Of a stretch of DNA of 64,000 nt, positions 47,118 to 55,604 are shown piece by piece. Origin of the DNA: VRUE01 sp963706605 (GTDB taxonomy: Bacteria > Actinomycetota > Thermoleophilia > Solirubrobacterales > 70-9). The notes below the pieces were generated by a model. The model was not told where the DNA came from. It worked only from the letters and a program-made list of their open reading frames with translations, and ran no database searches. Location of the stretch: assembly GCA_963706605.1 (NCBI GenBank), contig OY970165.1, forward strand, positions 62,001 through 126,000, given 5' to 3'. A program made the translations under genes and the position numbers. The first letter of the stretch is position 1; the number at the start of each line of letters is the position of its first letter.

Positions 47118-48122
47118 TTAAGGGTAAGCCGGGGAACCGACGCCCATCCGCTCGCGCACCTCGGCGAGCGTCGGCGCAGCGATCGCGCGCGCCTTCTCGG
47201 CACCGGCGGCAAGCGCCTCCTCCAGCGCCGCCTGGTCGGGGCGAAGCTCGGCGTAGCGCTCGCGGACCGACGCCAGCATCTCGACCACGCCCTCGGCGAC
47301 CGCCGCCTTGAAGTCGCCGTAGCCGGCGCCCTCGAACTCCTGCTCGATCCGCGCCGGCTCGACCCCGCGCGCGACTGCGAGGACGTCGATCAGGTTGGTC
47401 ACCCCGGGCTTGTCCTCGCCGCGGCGGACCTCGCGCCCCGAGTCGGTGACGGCGCTGCCCAGCTTCTTGCGGATCGCCTCGGGCTCGTCGAGCACGTACA
47501 GCGTGCCCGCCTCGGTACCCAAGGTCGTCGACATCTTCCGCGTCGGGTCCTGCAGATCCATGATCCGTGCGCCGATCTCGGGGATGCGGTGCTCAGGCAC
47601 GACCAGGGCCTCGCCGAAGCGCTCGTTGAAGCGGCGGGCGATCTCCCGCATCAACTCGACGTGCTGCTTCTGGTCATCGCCGACCGGCACCTCGGTCGCC
47701 CTGTAGGCGAGCACGTCGGCGGCCATCAGCACCGGGTAGAAGAAGAGCGCTGCCGTAGCCAGCTCGCGCTGCCTGCCCGACTTTTCCTTGAACTGGTGCA
47801 TCCGGTTGAGGTCGCCGTGCGCGGTTACCCCGGAGAGCAGCCAGGTCAGCTCGGTGTGCTCGCGGACGTCGGACTGGCGGAAGAGGATGCAGCGCTCCGG
47901 GTCGAGGCCGGCGGCGAGCAGGATCGCGGTCGTGTCATAGAGCCGCTCGCGCAGCTCGGCCGGGTCGTAGGCAACCGAGATGGCATGCAGGTCGACGATG
48001 CAGAAGATCGCCGGCTCGCCTCTGTCCTGGCCCTCGACGTACTGACGAATCGCCCCGATGTAGTTGCCTAGGTGCTTGCGGCCGGTCGGCTGGATGCCGG
48101 AGAAGATGACTGGGGCGCTCAC
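47118..48122 (-). CDS. trpS: Tryptophanyl-tRNA synthetase
   Basis: Class I aminoacyl-tRNA synthetase, 334 residues. The HIGH-like site is GIQPTGRKHLGNYIGAI (9-25), with VDLHAISV, MAADVLAYRATEVPVGDDQKQHVEL and the second signature as DPTRKMSTTLGTEAGTLYVLD, a KMSxx variant lacking the second Lys-Ser. The stop abuts the scpA start. No attenuator was seen in the 24 bases upstream. Confidence 0.96.
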   Translation of the reverse strand: MSAPVIFSGIQPTGRKHLGNYIGAIRQYVEGQDRGEPAIFCIVDLHAISVAYDPAELRERLYDTTAILLAAGLDPERCILFRQSDVREHTELTWLLSGVTAHGDLNRMHQFKEKSGRQRELATAALFFYPVLMAADVLAYRATEVPVGDDQKQHVELMREIARRFNERFGEALVVPEHRIPEIGARIMDLQDPTRKMSTTLGTEAGTLYVLDEPEAIRKKLGSAVTDSGREVRRGEDKPGVTNLIDVLAVARGVEPARIEQEFEGAGYGDFKAAVAEGVVEMLASVRERYAELRPDQAALEEALAAGAEKARAIAAPTLAEVRERMGVGSPAYP

Positions 48123-48146
48123 GGACGGAGCCTATTCAAGAGGGCC

Positions 48147-49763
48147 TCAAGCGGCTTCGGGTGCGGGCGCTGGGGGAGCTGGTTCGATGCAGTCGGCGTC
48201 GGCGCCGTGGCCGCACTCGCCGGCCTGCGCAGAGCCACGGCTGGGGATTGCTTCGATTTTGCGTCGTGGGTTTTCGATCCCGAAGCCGGAGACGATGCCG
48301 CCGGCGATCATCAGCAGACCGCCGATCAGGACGCCGAGGTGAAAGGCAGAGGTCGAAGCTTCCGCCGAGGCGGTCTCGACCCGCGCCGCGGCAGGCGGCA
48401 GCAGGCGGGTGGTCGACGGCACCGCCAGCGGCTGCTTTTTCGCCTCGCTTACCGCGTGGGTCGCCACCGGGCCCAGCGGGCGGTCGCCGAGGTTGCCGTC
48501 GAGGGTGGCGCCGAATTTGGCCGAGATCACCGCGCCGAGCACGGCGATCGCGAGCAGCCCGGCCACCCGCGAGATGCCGTTGTTGACCCCGGAGGCGATG
48601 CCGACGTGGCGTTCCTCGACCGAGTCGAGCACGGTCGCAGTCAGCGGCGCCACCGTCGCCGAGAGACCGAGGCCGAAGACCAGGATCGCCGGCAACACTT
48701 CGCTCAGATAGTCGGCGTCGGCGCCGACCCGGAGCAGCATGATCAGTCCGATGCCACCGACGATCGGGCCGACGGTCATCGGCAGCCGTGGGCCAGTGCC
48801 CGAGGCGAGCTTGCCCCAGCGCGGCGAGAGGAAGAAGAGGATCAGCGATATCGGCGTCGTCGCCAAGCCGGCCTCGATCGGCGAGTAGCCGCCGACCTGC
48901 TGCAGGAAGAGGCCGACGAAGAAGAGTCCGCCGATCAGCCCGGCGTAGGCGCTGAGCGTGGTCAGGTTGGCGACCCAGAAGTTGCGAATCCTGAACAGGG
49001 CAAGGTCGAGCATCGGGTGGCGGGCTCGCGCCTCGTGCAGGACGAAGAGGGCGAAGCAGGCGACGCCGGCGATCATCGGCACCCAGACCAGGGGGTCTCC
49101 CCAGCCGCGGGTCGGCTGCTCGATCAGGGCGAAGACCGGCCCGGCCAGACCTGCCGCCGAGAGCCCGATGCCGAGCCAATCGATACCTCGAAAGGCCTCC
49201 GGGTCGCTGCTCTCCTCCACCGAGTGCATGGTGAGAGCGACCGTGGCGGCGATCAACGGGATGTTGACCCAGAAGACCGCCCGCCAGGAGAGCGCCTCGA
49301 CCAGGGCGCCACCTCCGGCCGGGCCGAGGACCGTCGCGATCCCGGTCCAGGCCGTCCAGGTGCCGACCGCCTTGCCGCGCGCCGCGCCCTCGAAGGTGGC
49401 GGCGACGATCGCCAGCGAGCCGGGCACCAGCAGCGCCCCCGTGATCCCCTGCAACGCCCGCGCCGCGATCAGGAACTCGACCGTCGGCGCCAACGCGCAG
49501 AGGATCGAGGTCGCGCCGAAGCCGATCAGGCCGAAGACGAACATCCGCCGCCGCCCGAGCTGGTCGCCGAGCGAGCCGCCGACCAAGAGCAGCGAGACGA
49601 GCGTCAGCATGTAGGCCTCGACCACCCACTGCTGCCCCGCCAGACCCGCGTTCAGATCCCCGGCGATGGCAGGCAGCGCCACGTTGACCACGGTCGAGTC
49701 GAGGAAGACGACCGTCGAGCCGAGGATCGTCGCGACCAGCGTCAGGAACTGCCGGCGGGACAC
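48147..49763 (-). CDS. MFS drug-efflux transporter (DHA2 / EmrB-QacA type)
   Basis: A 538-residue transporter with about 14 hydrophobic helices. The N-terminus shows FLTLVATILGSTVVFLDSTVVNVALPAIAGDL (TM1; motif D1-like), then GGSLGDQLGRRRMFVFGL (motif A) and the motif C region GIATVLGPAGGGALVE. The C-terminus is a cytoplasmic Pro/Ala tail with three Cys. GTG 49763 overlaps the upstream stop (TAGTG). Substrate unknown. It is linked to a restriction-modification pair only by position. Confidence 0.85.
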   Translation of the reverse strand: MSRRQFLTLVATILGSTVVFLDSTVVNVALPAIAGDLNAGLAGQQWVVEAYMLTLVSLLLVGGSLGDQLGRRRMFVFGLIGFGATSILCALAPTVEFLIAARALQGITGALLVPGSLAIVAATFEGAARGKAVGTWTAWTGIATVLGPAGGGALVEALSWRAVFWVNIPLIAATVALTMHSVEESSDPEAFRGIDWLGIGLSAAGLAGPVFALIEQPTRGWGDPLVWVPMIAGVACFALFVLHEARARHPMLDLALFRIRNFWVANLTTLSAYAGLIGGLFFVGLFLQQVGGYSPIEAGLATTPISLILFFLSPRWGKLASGTGPRLPMTVGPIVGGIGLIMLLRVGADADYLSEVLPAILVFGLGLSATVAPLTATVLDSVEERHVGIASGVNNGISRVAGLLAIAVLGAVISAKFGATLDGNLGDRPLGPVATHAVSEAKKQPLAVPSTTRLLPPAAARVETASAEASTSAFHLGVLIGGLLMIAGGIVSGFGIENPRRKIEAIPSRGSAQAGECGHGADADCIEPAPPAPAPEAA

Positions 49764-50602
49764 TAAGTCAGTGTAGGGGCCCTCAGCTTCCAGCTCGCGT
49801 GCACGATGCACGCGGACTTCGCGAGGTCCGCGATGGTGACCTTGGCGTCGCTCCGGTCGAGACAGAGCTTCATGATCGTCTTGCCGTCGTCGGCCGGCAC
49901 CGCGATTCTGGGTGCATCACTGTCGAAGGCCTTCCTCGGGAGGAGTCTGATGCGGGCGAAGTGATCGACCGGGATCTCGACCAACTCGTACTCCGGCTCG
50001 GCCCCGGCGCGCACCCGCAGGATGAACATCTCATCCACCGCTTCGAGCAGTTCGTCGATCAGATTCACCGTGTGCCTGTGACGGTCCTTCCCCGAGCGCA
50101 CGTCCTGGATCCAGGCCGCCTCCGAGAGCTTCGAGATGTGGATGAAGTCACTCTTCATCGCCTTCGCGCCCTCGGTCTTGAGCGAGATCCGTTTGCCGCG
50201 CACGCTCACGTCCCAAAAGCGCGTGGTCGCGCTCGGGGCCGCCTTCGCCCGGCGTCTCGCGGCGCGGCTCGCGGCGACGAAGACGTTCTCGAACTCGGTC
50301 CGGCCGATCGGCTTCGCGTGAGTCGCGTGGTGGCTGAGGAGCCTGGCTCGGAACTCAGCCGCGAACCTGGGCGTGACGACCCTGCTCGTCGGGTTGATGA
50401 GCTCGTCCGTCGGGCGCCGCAGGCCCTGCGCTATGCGCAGAGCGTCGGCGACCTGCGCCTTGTCGAGAGCGGCGATCGCCAGCAACAGATCGCCGCCGCT
50501 CCTGCCGTTCCTCAGCAGTTGCCCGAGGGCGTCGGCGATCTCTGCGCGGCGTGCCGGCTCGAGCGTCTCGACGATCCCGCGCAGCTCATCCCCGGTGGAC
50601 AC
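49763..50602 (-). CDS. Probable type II restriction endonuclease
   Basis: A 279-residue protein adjacent to and 1 base downstream of a DNA methyltransferase gene. The N-terminal ~70 residues are helical. The central FWDVSVRGKRISLKTEGAKAMKSDFIHISKL has the D...(x)LKT-type arrangement expected of a PD-(D/E)xK-like core, and the C-terminal part includes EYELVEIPVDHFARI. The recognition sequence cannot be told from sequence alone. The call rests mainly on the gene pairing. Alternative: another methylase-associated protein. Confidence 0.65.
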   Translation of the reverse strand: MSTGDELRGIVETLEPARRAEIADALGQLLRNGRSGGDLLLAIAALDKAQVADALRIAQGLRRPTDELINPTSRVVTPRFAAEFRARLLSHHATHAKPIGRTEFENVFVAASRAARRRAKAAPSATTRFWDVSVRGKRISLKTEGAKAMKSDFIHISKLSEAAWIQDVRSGKDRHRHTVNLIDELLEAVDEMFILRVRAGAEPEYELVEIPVDHFARIRLLPRKAFDSDAPRIAVPADDGKTIMKLCLDRSDAKVTIADLAKSACIVHASWKLRAPTLT

Positions 50603-50603
50603 G

Positions 50604-51548
50604 TCAGCGCTTTACGACGGCCCCGTTGAGCCGCTGTTCGATCAGCTCGAGGTAGTCCGGGTTGAGCTCCACTCCGACGAAACGACGACCGAGCTCGAGC
50701 GCGGCGACACCGGCCGAGCCGGACCCGAGAAACGGATCGAGGATCAGATCCCCTTCCTCTGACGCAAGTGACAGACACGGCTCGACCAGGGCAAGCGGGA
50801 AGGTGGCGAAGTGGGCGCCGCGGAAGCCCTCCGTGTTGATCTGCCAGACGTCCCGCAGATTGCGGTCGTTCGGTCCGCGCACGGCCTGGTGGTCGTAGTG
50901 GTAACGCTCCGACTTGCTGAACAGGAACAGGTGCTCGTGACTGCGGGTCGGGCGGTCCTTGACGGACTCAGGCTGACAGTTCGGCTTGTACCAGATGATG
51001 TCCGAGCGCAGGTACCAACCGGCATCCTGGAGCGCCAGGGCAAGCCTCCACGGCGCGCCGATCAGGTCCTTGGGCTTGAGGCCCTTCGGCGTCGGCGGCC
51101 GGCGGTCCATCGCACGCGCCGGGTTCTTCCGATCGGGCGCCCGCCAGGTTCGTCCCCCCGAGGTGTAGGAGTCACCCACGTTCAGCCACAGGGTTCCGTC
51201 GTCGGCCGTGACGCGTCGAACCTCCTCGAACACCCCGACCAGTGAGCGAACGTAGGAGTCCAGCGTCCGCTCCGCGCCAATCTCCCCCTTTTGCCCATAG
51301 TCGCGCAGCGACCAGTAAGCGGGTGAGGTGACGGTCGTCCGAACGCAGCCCTCCGGCAGCAGGCGCAGCGCCTTCAGGGCGTCGCCGACGATGACCGCGG
51401 AGGCGCCGGCCTCCTCGGCCAGCGCCAGATCGACGGCTTCCCGCACCCGCCGCCGCTCCCTGAGGGTCGCGACGTGCACGCTCGGCGCGAGCTGTCGCAT
51501 GGGGCTGCGGGCGAGTCGAGAACCGGGCTCCTTGGACTCAACCGCCAT
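50604..51548 (-). CDS. DNA methyltransferase, beta class (probable N4-cytosine)
   Basis: A 314-residue methyltransferase with motif IV before motif I (beta class). The catalytic motif reads TTVTSPAYWSLRDYG, where TSPPYW is usual for N4-cytosine enzymes, so the second Pro is Ala. DGTLWLNVGDSYTSGG and DIIWYKPNCQPESVKDRPTRSHEHLFLFSKS follow, then motif I near the C-terminus (LILDPFLGSGSAGVAALELGRRFVGVELN). It would protect host DNA from the endonuclease encoded just downstream. Confidence 0.85.
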   Translation of the reverse strand: MAVESKEPGSRLARSPMRQLAPSVHVATLRERRRVREAVDLALAEEAGASAVIVGDALKALRLLPEGCVRTTVTSPAYWSLRDYGQKGEIGAERTLDSYVRSLVGVFEEVRRVTADDGTLWLNVGDSYTSGGRTWRAPDRKNPARAMDRRPPTPKGLKPKDLIGAPWRLALALQDAGWYLRSDIIWYKPNCQPESVKDRPTRSHEHLFLFSKSERYHYDHQAVRGPNDRNLRDVWQINTEGFRGAHFATFPLALVEPCLSLASEEGDLILDPFLGSGSAGVAALELGRRFVGVELNPDYLELIEQRLNGAVVKR

Positions 51549-51619
51549 GCGTGGGAAGCGTAGCTACCGGACCCGACGACAGTCCCAGCCTCAGGCTCCT
51601 CCGCGGCGAGCCCTCCGCT

Positions 51620-52393
51620 TCATTCCACCGGCTCGCGAAGCTGCTGCGCGGGGGTGAAGAAGTTGCGGTAGGCGAGGCCGGTCGCGACCAGGGCGGCGAT
51701 CGCGGTGCTGCCCAACAGCGCGTAGAGGAGGATCAGCTGCAGGCGGACGGCGTCGGTCGGTTCGGCGCCGGCCAGCAGCATCCCGACCATCGTGCCGGGG
51801 AAGAAGATCAGGCCGGTCGTCTTGGTCGAGTCGATCAGGGTGATCGTGCCGGAGCGCAGGGCGCGGCGCACGAAGGGCTCTGCCGCTTCGCGGGCGGTCG
51901 CGCCGAGGGCCAAGGTCGCCTCTATCCGCGCCCGCGAACCGGCCATCTCGTCGCCGAGCCGGTTGAGCGCGACGGCGGAGGCGGTCATCGCGTTGCCGAT
52001 CATCATCCCGCCGACCGGGACGAGGTAGCGCGGGGTTGGTTCGAATATGCCGAGCGCGACGACCAGGCCCAGGGTGGAGGCGGCGGCGATCGCGAGCCCG
52101 ATCAGCAGCGGCCAGAAGGCGCCCGGGACCTTCTTGGCGCGGCTGCGGGCGGTCAGCGCCCCGAACAGGACCATCACCGAGAGCAGCGCCAGGACCAGCC
52201 AGATCGTGTCGGCTTCGAAGATCAGCTTGATCGCGTAGCCGATCGCGGTCAGCTGGACGAAGGAGCGGACGGTCGCCACGACGATGTCCCGCTCGAGGTC
52301 GGTGCGGCGCCAGAAGGAGATCGCGACGGCGAGGGCGACCAGCGCCAGGGCGCCCGCGACCTGACCAAGCGAGACGTGGATCGAGGTCGTCAC
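51620..52393 (-). CDS. fetB: ABC permease FetB (UPF0014, iron export)
   Basis: A 257-residue membrane protein with about seven helices. Diagnostic segments are RSFVQLTAIGYAIKLIF, VPVGGMMIGNAMTASAVALNRL and RRALRSGTITLIDSTKTTGLIFFPGTMVGMLLAG, all typical of the FetB/UPF0014 family, which with FetA exports iron under oxidative stress in E. coli. It overlaps the ATPase gene by 4 bases. Confidence 0.88.
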   Translation of the reverse strand: MTTSIHVSLGQVAGALALVALAVAISFWRRTDLERDIVVATVRSFVQLTAIGYAIKLIFEADTIWLVLALLSVMVLFGALTARSRAKKVPGAFWPLLIGLAIAAASTLGLVVALGIFEPTPRYLVPVGGMMIGNAMTASAVALNRLGDEMAGSRARIEATLALGATAREAAEPFVRRALRSGTITLIDSTKTTGLIFFPGTMVGMLLAGAEPTDAVRLQLILLYALLGSTAIAALVATGLAYRNFFTPAQQLREPVE

Positions 52394-53046
52394 GCCAGCG
52401 CCTCCTCGAGCGAGCCGGCGGCGACCACCCTGCCCTCCTCCAATCGCAACGCCCGCTCGGCGAGGCGCCGCGCCTGCTCGGGATCGTGGCTGACCACGAC
52501 CAGCGAGATGTCGAGCCGCCGGCGCAGCTCGGCGAGCGTCGCCTCGATCGCGTCGCGGGCGGCATGGTCGAGCGCCGAGGTCGGCTCGTCGAGCAACAGC
52601 ACCCGCGGCTCCTGGGCCAGCGCCCGCGCCAGCATCGCCCGCTGCTGCTCGCCGACCGAGAGCTTGGCGACGTCGCGCTCGGCAAAGCTCGCGTCGAGGC
52701 CGGCGAGGCCCAGGACGCGCTCCGCGTCGAGTCGCCTGCCGGCCAGATCGGCGGCATATTGCAGGTTCGCCTCGACCGTCCCCTCCAGCAGAGCCGGCAA
52801 CTGGGGGACGAGCGAGACCTCGCGGCGCAGGCTCAGCGGGTCGTACTCCGCGAGCGGCCGATCCCGGTAGGCGACCGTTCCGGCTGCGGGGTCGGCAAGG
52901 CGGTTGAGCAGCCGCAGCAGGGTCGACTTGCCGCTCCCCGAGGGGCCGACGATCGCCGTCGCCCCGGCCCGGACCTCGGCGCTGACCGCGTCGAGGGCGA
53001 GGCGGCCATCACGGCTGAAGCTGACGTCACGAAGCTCGAACAGCAC
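52390..53046 (-). CDS. fetA: ABC transporter ATPase FetA
   Basis: ATPase partner of FetB. GTG 53046 (VLFELRDVSFSRDGRLAL) is chosen because the family begins here, giving 218 residues. Walker A is GPSGSGKSTLL, the signature is LSVGEQQRAMLARAL, Walker B is VLLLDEPTSALD and the H-loop is VVVSHD. A longer reading to 53154 would run into the divergent ku promoter region and is Arg/Pro-rich, so unlikely. Confidence 0.87.
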   Translation of the reverse strand: MLFELRDVSFSRDGRLALDAVSAEVRAGATAIVGPSGSGKSTLLRLLNRLADPAAGTVAYRDRPLAEYDPLSLRREVSLVPQLPALLEGTVEANLQYAADLAGRRLDAERVLGLAGLDASFAERDVAKLSVGEQQRAMLARALAQEPRVLLLDEPTSALDHAARDAIEATLAELRRRLDISLVVVSHDPEQARRLAERALRLEEGRVVAAGSLEEALA

Positions 53047-53147
53047 CGGCGCATGATCCCGTACTGCTCGCAAGAAGCCTCCCGCGGGACTCCGGCGCCG
53101 ACGGCGACCGGTGCGCTGCTGCGAGAATCCGGGTAGGTGATCTGCTG

Positions 53148-54050
53148 ATGGCAAGAGCGATCTGGAGCGGCTCGATCAGCTTCGGGCTCCTCAACGTGCC
53201 CGTGAAGCTCTACAGCGCGGTGGCCCGCCGCGGCATCTCGCTGCGCGAGATCCGCGAGTCCGACGGCGTCCGCATCCGTCACCGGCGCGTCGCCGAAGGG
53301 ACCGACGAGGAGGTCCCCTTCGAGAAGATCGTCAAGGCCTTCGAGATCACGCCCGACCGCTACGTGCCGCTGACCAAGGACGAGATGGGGGCGCTCGCCC
53401 CGGAGAAGACCCGCGCGATCGAGGTGCGGGACTTCGTCGACCTCGACGAAATCGACCCGATCTACTTCGACAGTCCCTACTACCTCGGTCCGGCCGAGGG
53501 CGCCGAGCGGGCCTACTCGCTGCTGGCTGAGGCGATGGAGGGCTCGGGCAAGGTGGCGATCGCCCGCTTCGTCTTCCGCAACAAGGAGCACCTCGCCGCA
53601 CTCCGCCCCGCCGATGGAGTCCTGACCCTGACCACGATGCGCTTCGCCGACGAGGTCGTCGCCCCCGCGGACCTGGAGGACGTGCTGCCGGAGGACAAGC
53701 CAGAGGTCGCCAAGCGCGAGGTGGAGATGGCCGAGCAGCTGATCGACTCGCTGACCACGAAGTTCGACCCGACCGCCTACCGCGACGAGTACCGCGAGCA
53801 GCTGCTCTCGCTGATCGAACGCAAAGCCGAGGGCAAGGAGGTCCTCACCGCCCCGGCCGGCGCGGAGCCGGAACCGACCAAGGCGCCCGACCTGATGGCG
53901 GCGTTGGAGGAGAGCATCGCGGCGGTGAAGGGCAAGGACGACGGGAAAGCGCGCAAGCCGGCGGCGGCGAAAAAGCGCAAATCGACGCCGAAACGCAAAG
54001 CGGCGTCGAAAAAGTCGGCCTCGCGCGCCAAATCGAAGTCCTCGAAATAG
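53148..54050 (+). CDS. ku: Ku protein, non-homologous end joining
   Basis: Binds DNA ends and recruits LigD-type enzymes. The 300 residues comprise the Ku core beginning MARAIWSGSISFGLLNVPVKLYSA, with VRDFVDLDEIDPIYFDSPYYLGP and YRDEYREQLLSLIERKAEG at the end of the core, and a Lys/Ala/Ser-rich basic tail (about 263-300), as in other actinobacterial Ku proteins, that aids DNA threading. AGGTGATC precedes the ATG at good spacing. Three bases separate it from the polymerase gene. Confidence 0.96.
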   Translation: MARAIWSGSISFGLLNVPVKLYSAVARRGISLREIRESDGVRIRHRRVAEGTDEEVPFEKIVKAFEITPDRYVPLTKDEMGALAPEKTRAIEVRDFVDLDEIDPIYFDSPYYLGPAEGAERAYSLLAEAMEGSGKVAIARFVFRNKEHLAALRPADGVLTLTTMRFADEVVAPADLEDVLPEDKPEVAKREVEMAEQLIDSLTTKFDPTAYRDEYREQLLSLIERKAEGKEVLTAPAGAEPEPTKAPDLMAALEESIAAVKGKDDGKARKPAAAKKRKSTPKRKAASKKSASRAKSKSSK

Positions 54051-54053
54051 CCG

Positions 54054-54968
54054 GTGGCGTCGAGTCGCCAGGTCGAGGTCGACGGCCGTGAGCTGAAGCT
54101 CACCAACCTCGACAAGGTGCTCTACCCGGAGGCCGGCTTCACCAAGGGCGAGGTGGTCGACTACTACGCCAAGGTCGCACCGGCGATGGTCCCCCACCTG
54201 CAGGGCCGGGCGCTGACCCTGCGCCGCTTCCCAGAAGGCGTCGACGACACCGAGGCGGCCTTCTTCGAGAAGCGCTGCCCCAAACACCGGCCCGATTGGG
54301 TGAAGACGACCCGTGTCCTGGCCGGGCCGCGCTCCGGCTACATCGACTACTGCGTCTGCGAAGACCTGCCGACCCTGGTCTGGATGGCGCAGCTGGCGGC
54401 GATCGAGCTGCACCCCTCGCTCTCGTTGGGGGACGACCACGACCGCCCCACGGTCCTCGCCTTCGACCTCGACCCCGGCCCGCCCGCCGACATCCTCGAC
54501 TGCTGCCGGGTTGGGATGCGGCTGCGCGACCTCTTCGGCCACTTCGGCGTCGAGTCGTTCCCCAAGACCTCGGGCTCGAAGGGGCTCCAGGTCTACGTCC
54601 CGCTCAACTCGGCCACCAGCTACGAGGAGACCAAACCGTTCGCGAAAGCGATCGCCCAACTGCTCGAGAAACAGACCCCCGACGAGGTCGTCTCGAAGAT
54701 GAAAAAGGTGGAACGGAAGGGCAAGGTCTTCGTCGACTGGTCTCAGAACCACGCGCGTAAAACGACGATCGCCGTCTACTCGCTGCGCGCCCGCGAACGA
54801 CCCACGGTCTCGACCCCAGTCAGTTGGGAGGAGGTCGAAGCCGCCATCGACCACGACGACGCCGACCGACTCGTCTTCGAGGCCGGCGACGTGCTGAAGC
54901 GAATCGAGCGCGACGGCGACCTCTTCGCCCCGGTGCTGAAGCTGACGCAGGAGCTGCCCGAGCTCTGA
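54054..54968 (+). CDS. LigD-type polymerase domain (PrimPol) protein
   Basis: A stand-alone 304-residue NHEJ polymerase. Motifs are LTNLDKVLYPEAGFTKGEVVDYY, the metal-binding FDLDPGPPADILD, FPKTSGSKGLQVYVPL and FVDWSQNHARKTTIAVYSLRAR. The start is GTG 54054. In mycobacteria this domain is fused to nuclease and ligase domains. Here no ligase or phosphoesterase domain follows, so a separate ligase elsewhere in the genome is implied. Co-transcribed with ku. Confidence 0.92.
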   Translation: MASSRQVEVDGRELKLTNLDKVLYPEAGFTKGEVVDYYAKVAPAMVPHLQGRALTLRRFPEGVDDTEAAFFEKRCPKHRPDWVKTTRVLAGPRSGYIDYCVCEDLPTLVWMAQLAAIELHPSLSLGDDHDRPTVLAFDLDPGPPADILDCCRVGMRLRDLFGHFGVESFPKTSGSKGLQVYVPLNSATSYEETKPFAKAIAQLLEKQTPDEVVSKMKKVERKGKVFVDWSQNHARKTTIAVYSLRARERPTVSTPVSWEEVEAAIDHDDADRLVFEAGDVLKRIERDGDLFAPVLKLTQELPEL

Positions 54969-54983
54969 GCGCGTCGGCCGGGT

Positions 54984-55604
54984 TCAGCGCGGATCGCGCC
55001 ACATCTGGGTGACGCTGGGGCCGTCTTCCGGCAGCTCGAACTCGCCGCAGCGAACGAAGCCGAGCCGTTCGTAGCGGTGATCGTTGGCGGGGTTGGAGGA
55101 CTCCAGGAACGCGGGCGCGCCCTCGGCGTCGATGCGCGCCAGGTTGTCCGCCAGCAAGCCCATCCCCTGGCCACGGCCGCTGTGGTCGGGGTGGGTCGCG
55201 AGCAGGCTCAGGTAGTAGTGCGGCTCCTCGTGGGGATGGGCGGCGTCGAAGCGCTCGAAGGTCTCGAGCACCCTGGCCGCCCCGTCGCCGAGGAGATCGA
55301 CGAGTAGCGGCTCCAGGCGCTCCTCGTCCTCAGGGCGCAGCTCGGGCCGGCCGGGGGGAATCCACAGCGCGGTCGACGCGCACCCCTCGGTGAGCCAAAC
55401 CCACCCGTAGCCCAGCGCGGACTCTGCCGCGAACCGCCAGAGGACCCGGTGCTGCTCGAGTCGCGCCTCGGGGTCGGGGAAAGCCCAGCCCCAGACCGGG
55501 TCGTCGTAGAAGGCCTCGGCCAGCGTCTCGGCCACCGCCGGCAGGTCCGCCGGCGTGGCGACGCGAGCGTTCACCGGCGCCGGCCGGTAAGCCTCCGCGG
55601 CCAT
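54984..55604 (-). CDS. GNAT-family acetyltransferase
   Basis: A 206-residue GNAT protein. It opens with ARVATPADLPAVAETLAEAFYDDPV, typical of the long-form GNATs, and has the acetyl-CoA loop LSLLATHPDHSGRGQGMGLLADNLARI (about 135-161) and FLESSNPANDHRYERLGF. The ATG overlaps the gcvPB stop, so it is co-transcribed with the glycine cleavage operon. Substrate unknown. Confidence 0.85.
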   Translation of the reverse strand: MAAEAYRPAPVNARVATPADLPAVAETLAEAFYDDPVWGWAFPDPEARLEQHRVLWRFAAESALGYGWVWLTEGCASTALWIPPGRPELRPEDEERLEPLLVDLLGDGAARVLETFERFDAAHPHEEPHYYLSLLATHPDHSGRGQGMGLLADNLARIDAEGAPAFLESSNPANDHRYERLGFVRCGEFELPEDGPSVTQMWRDPR

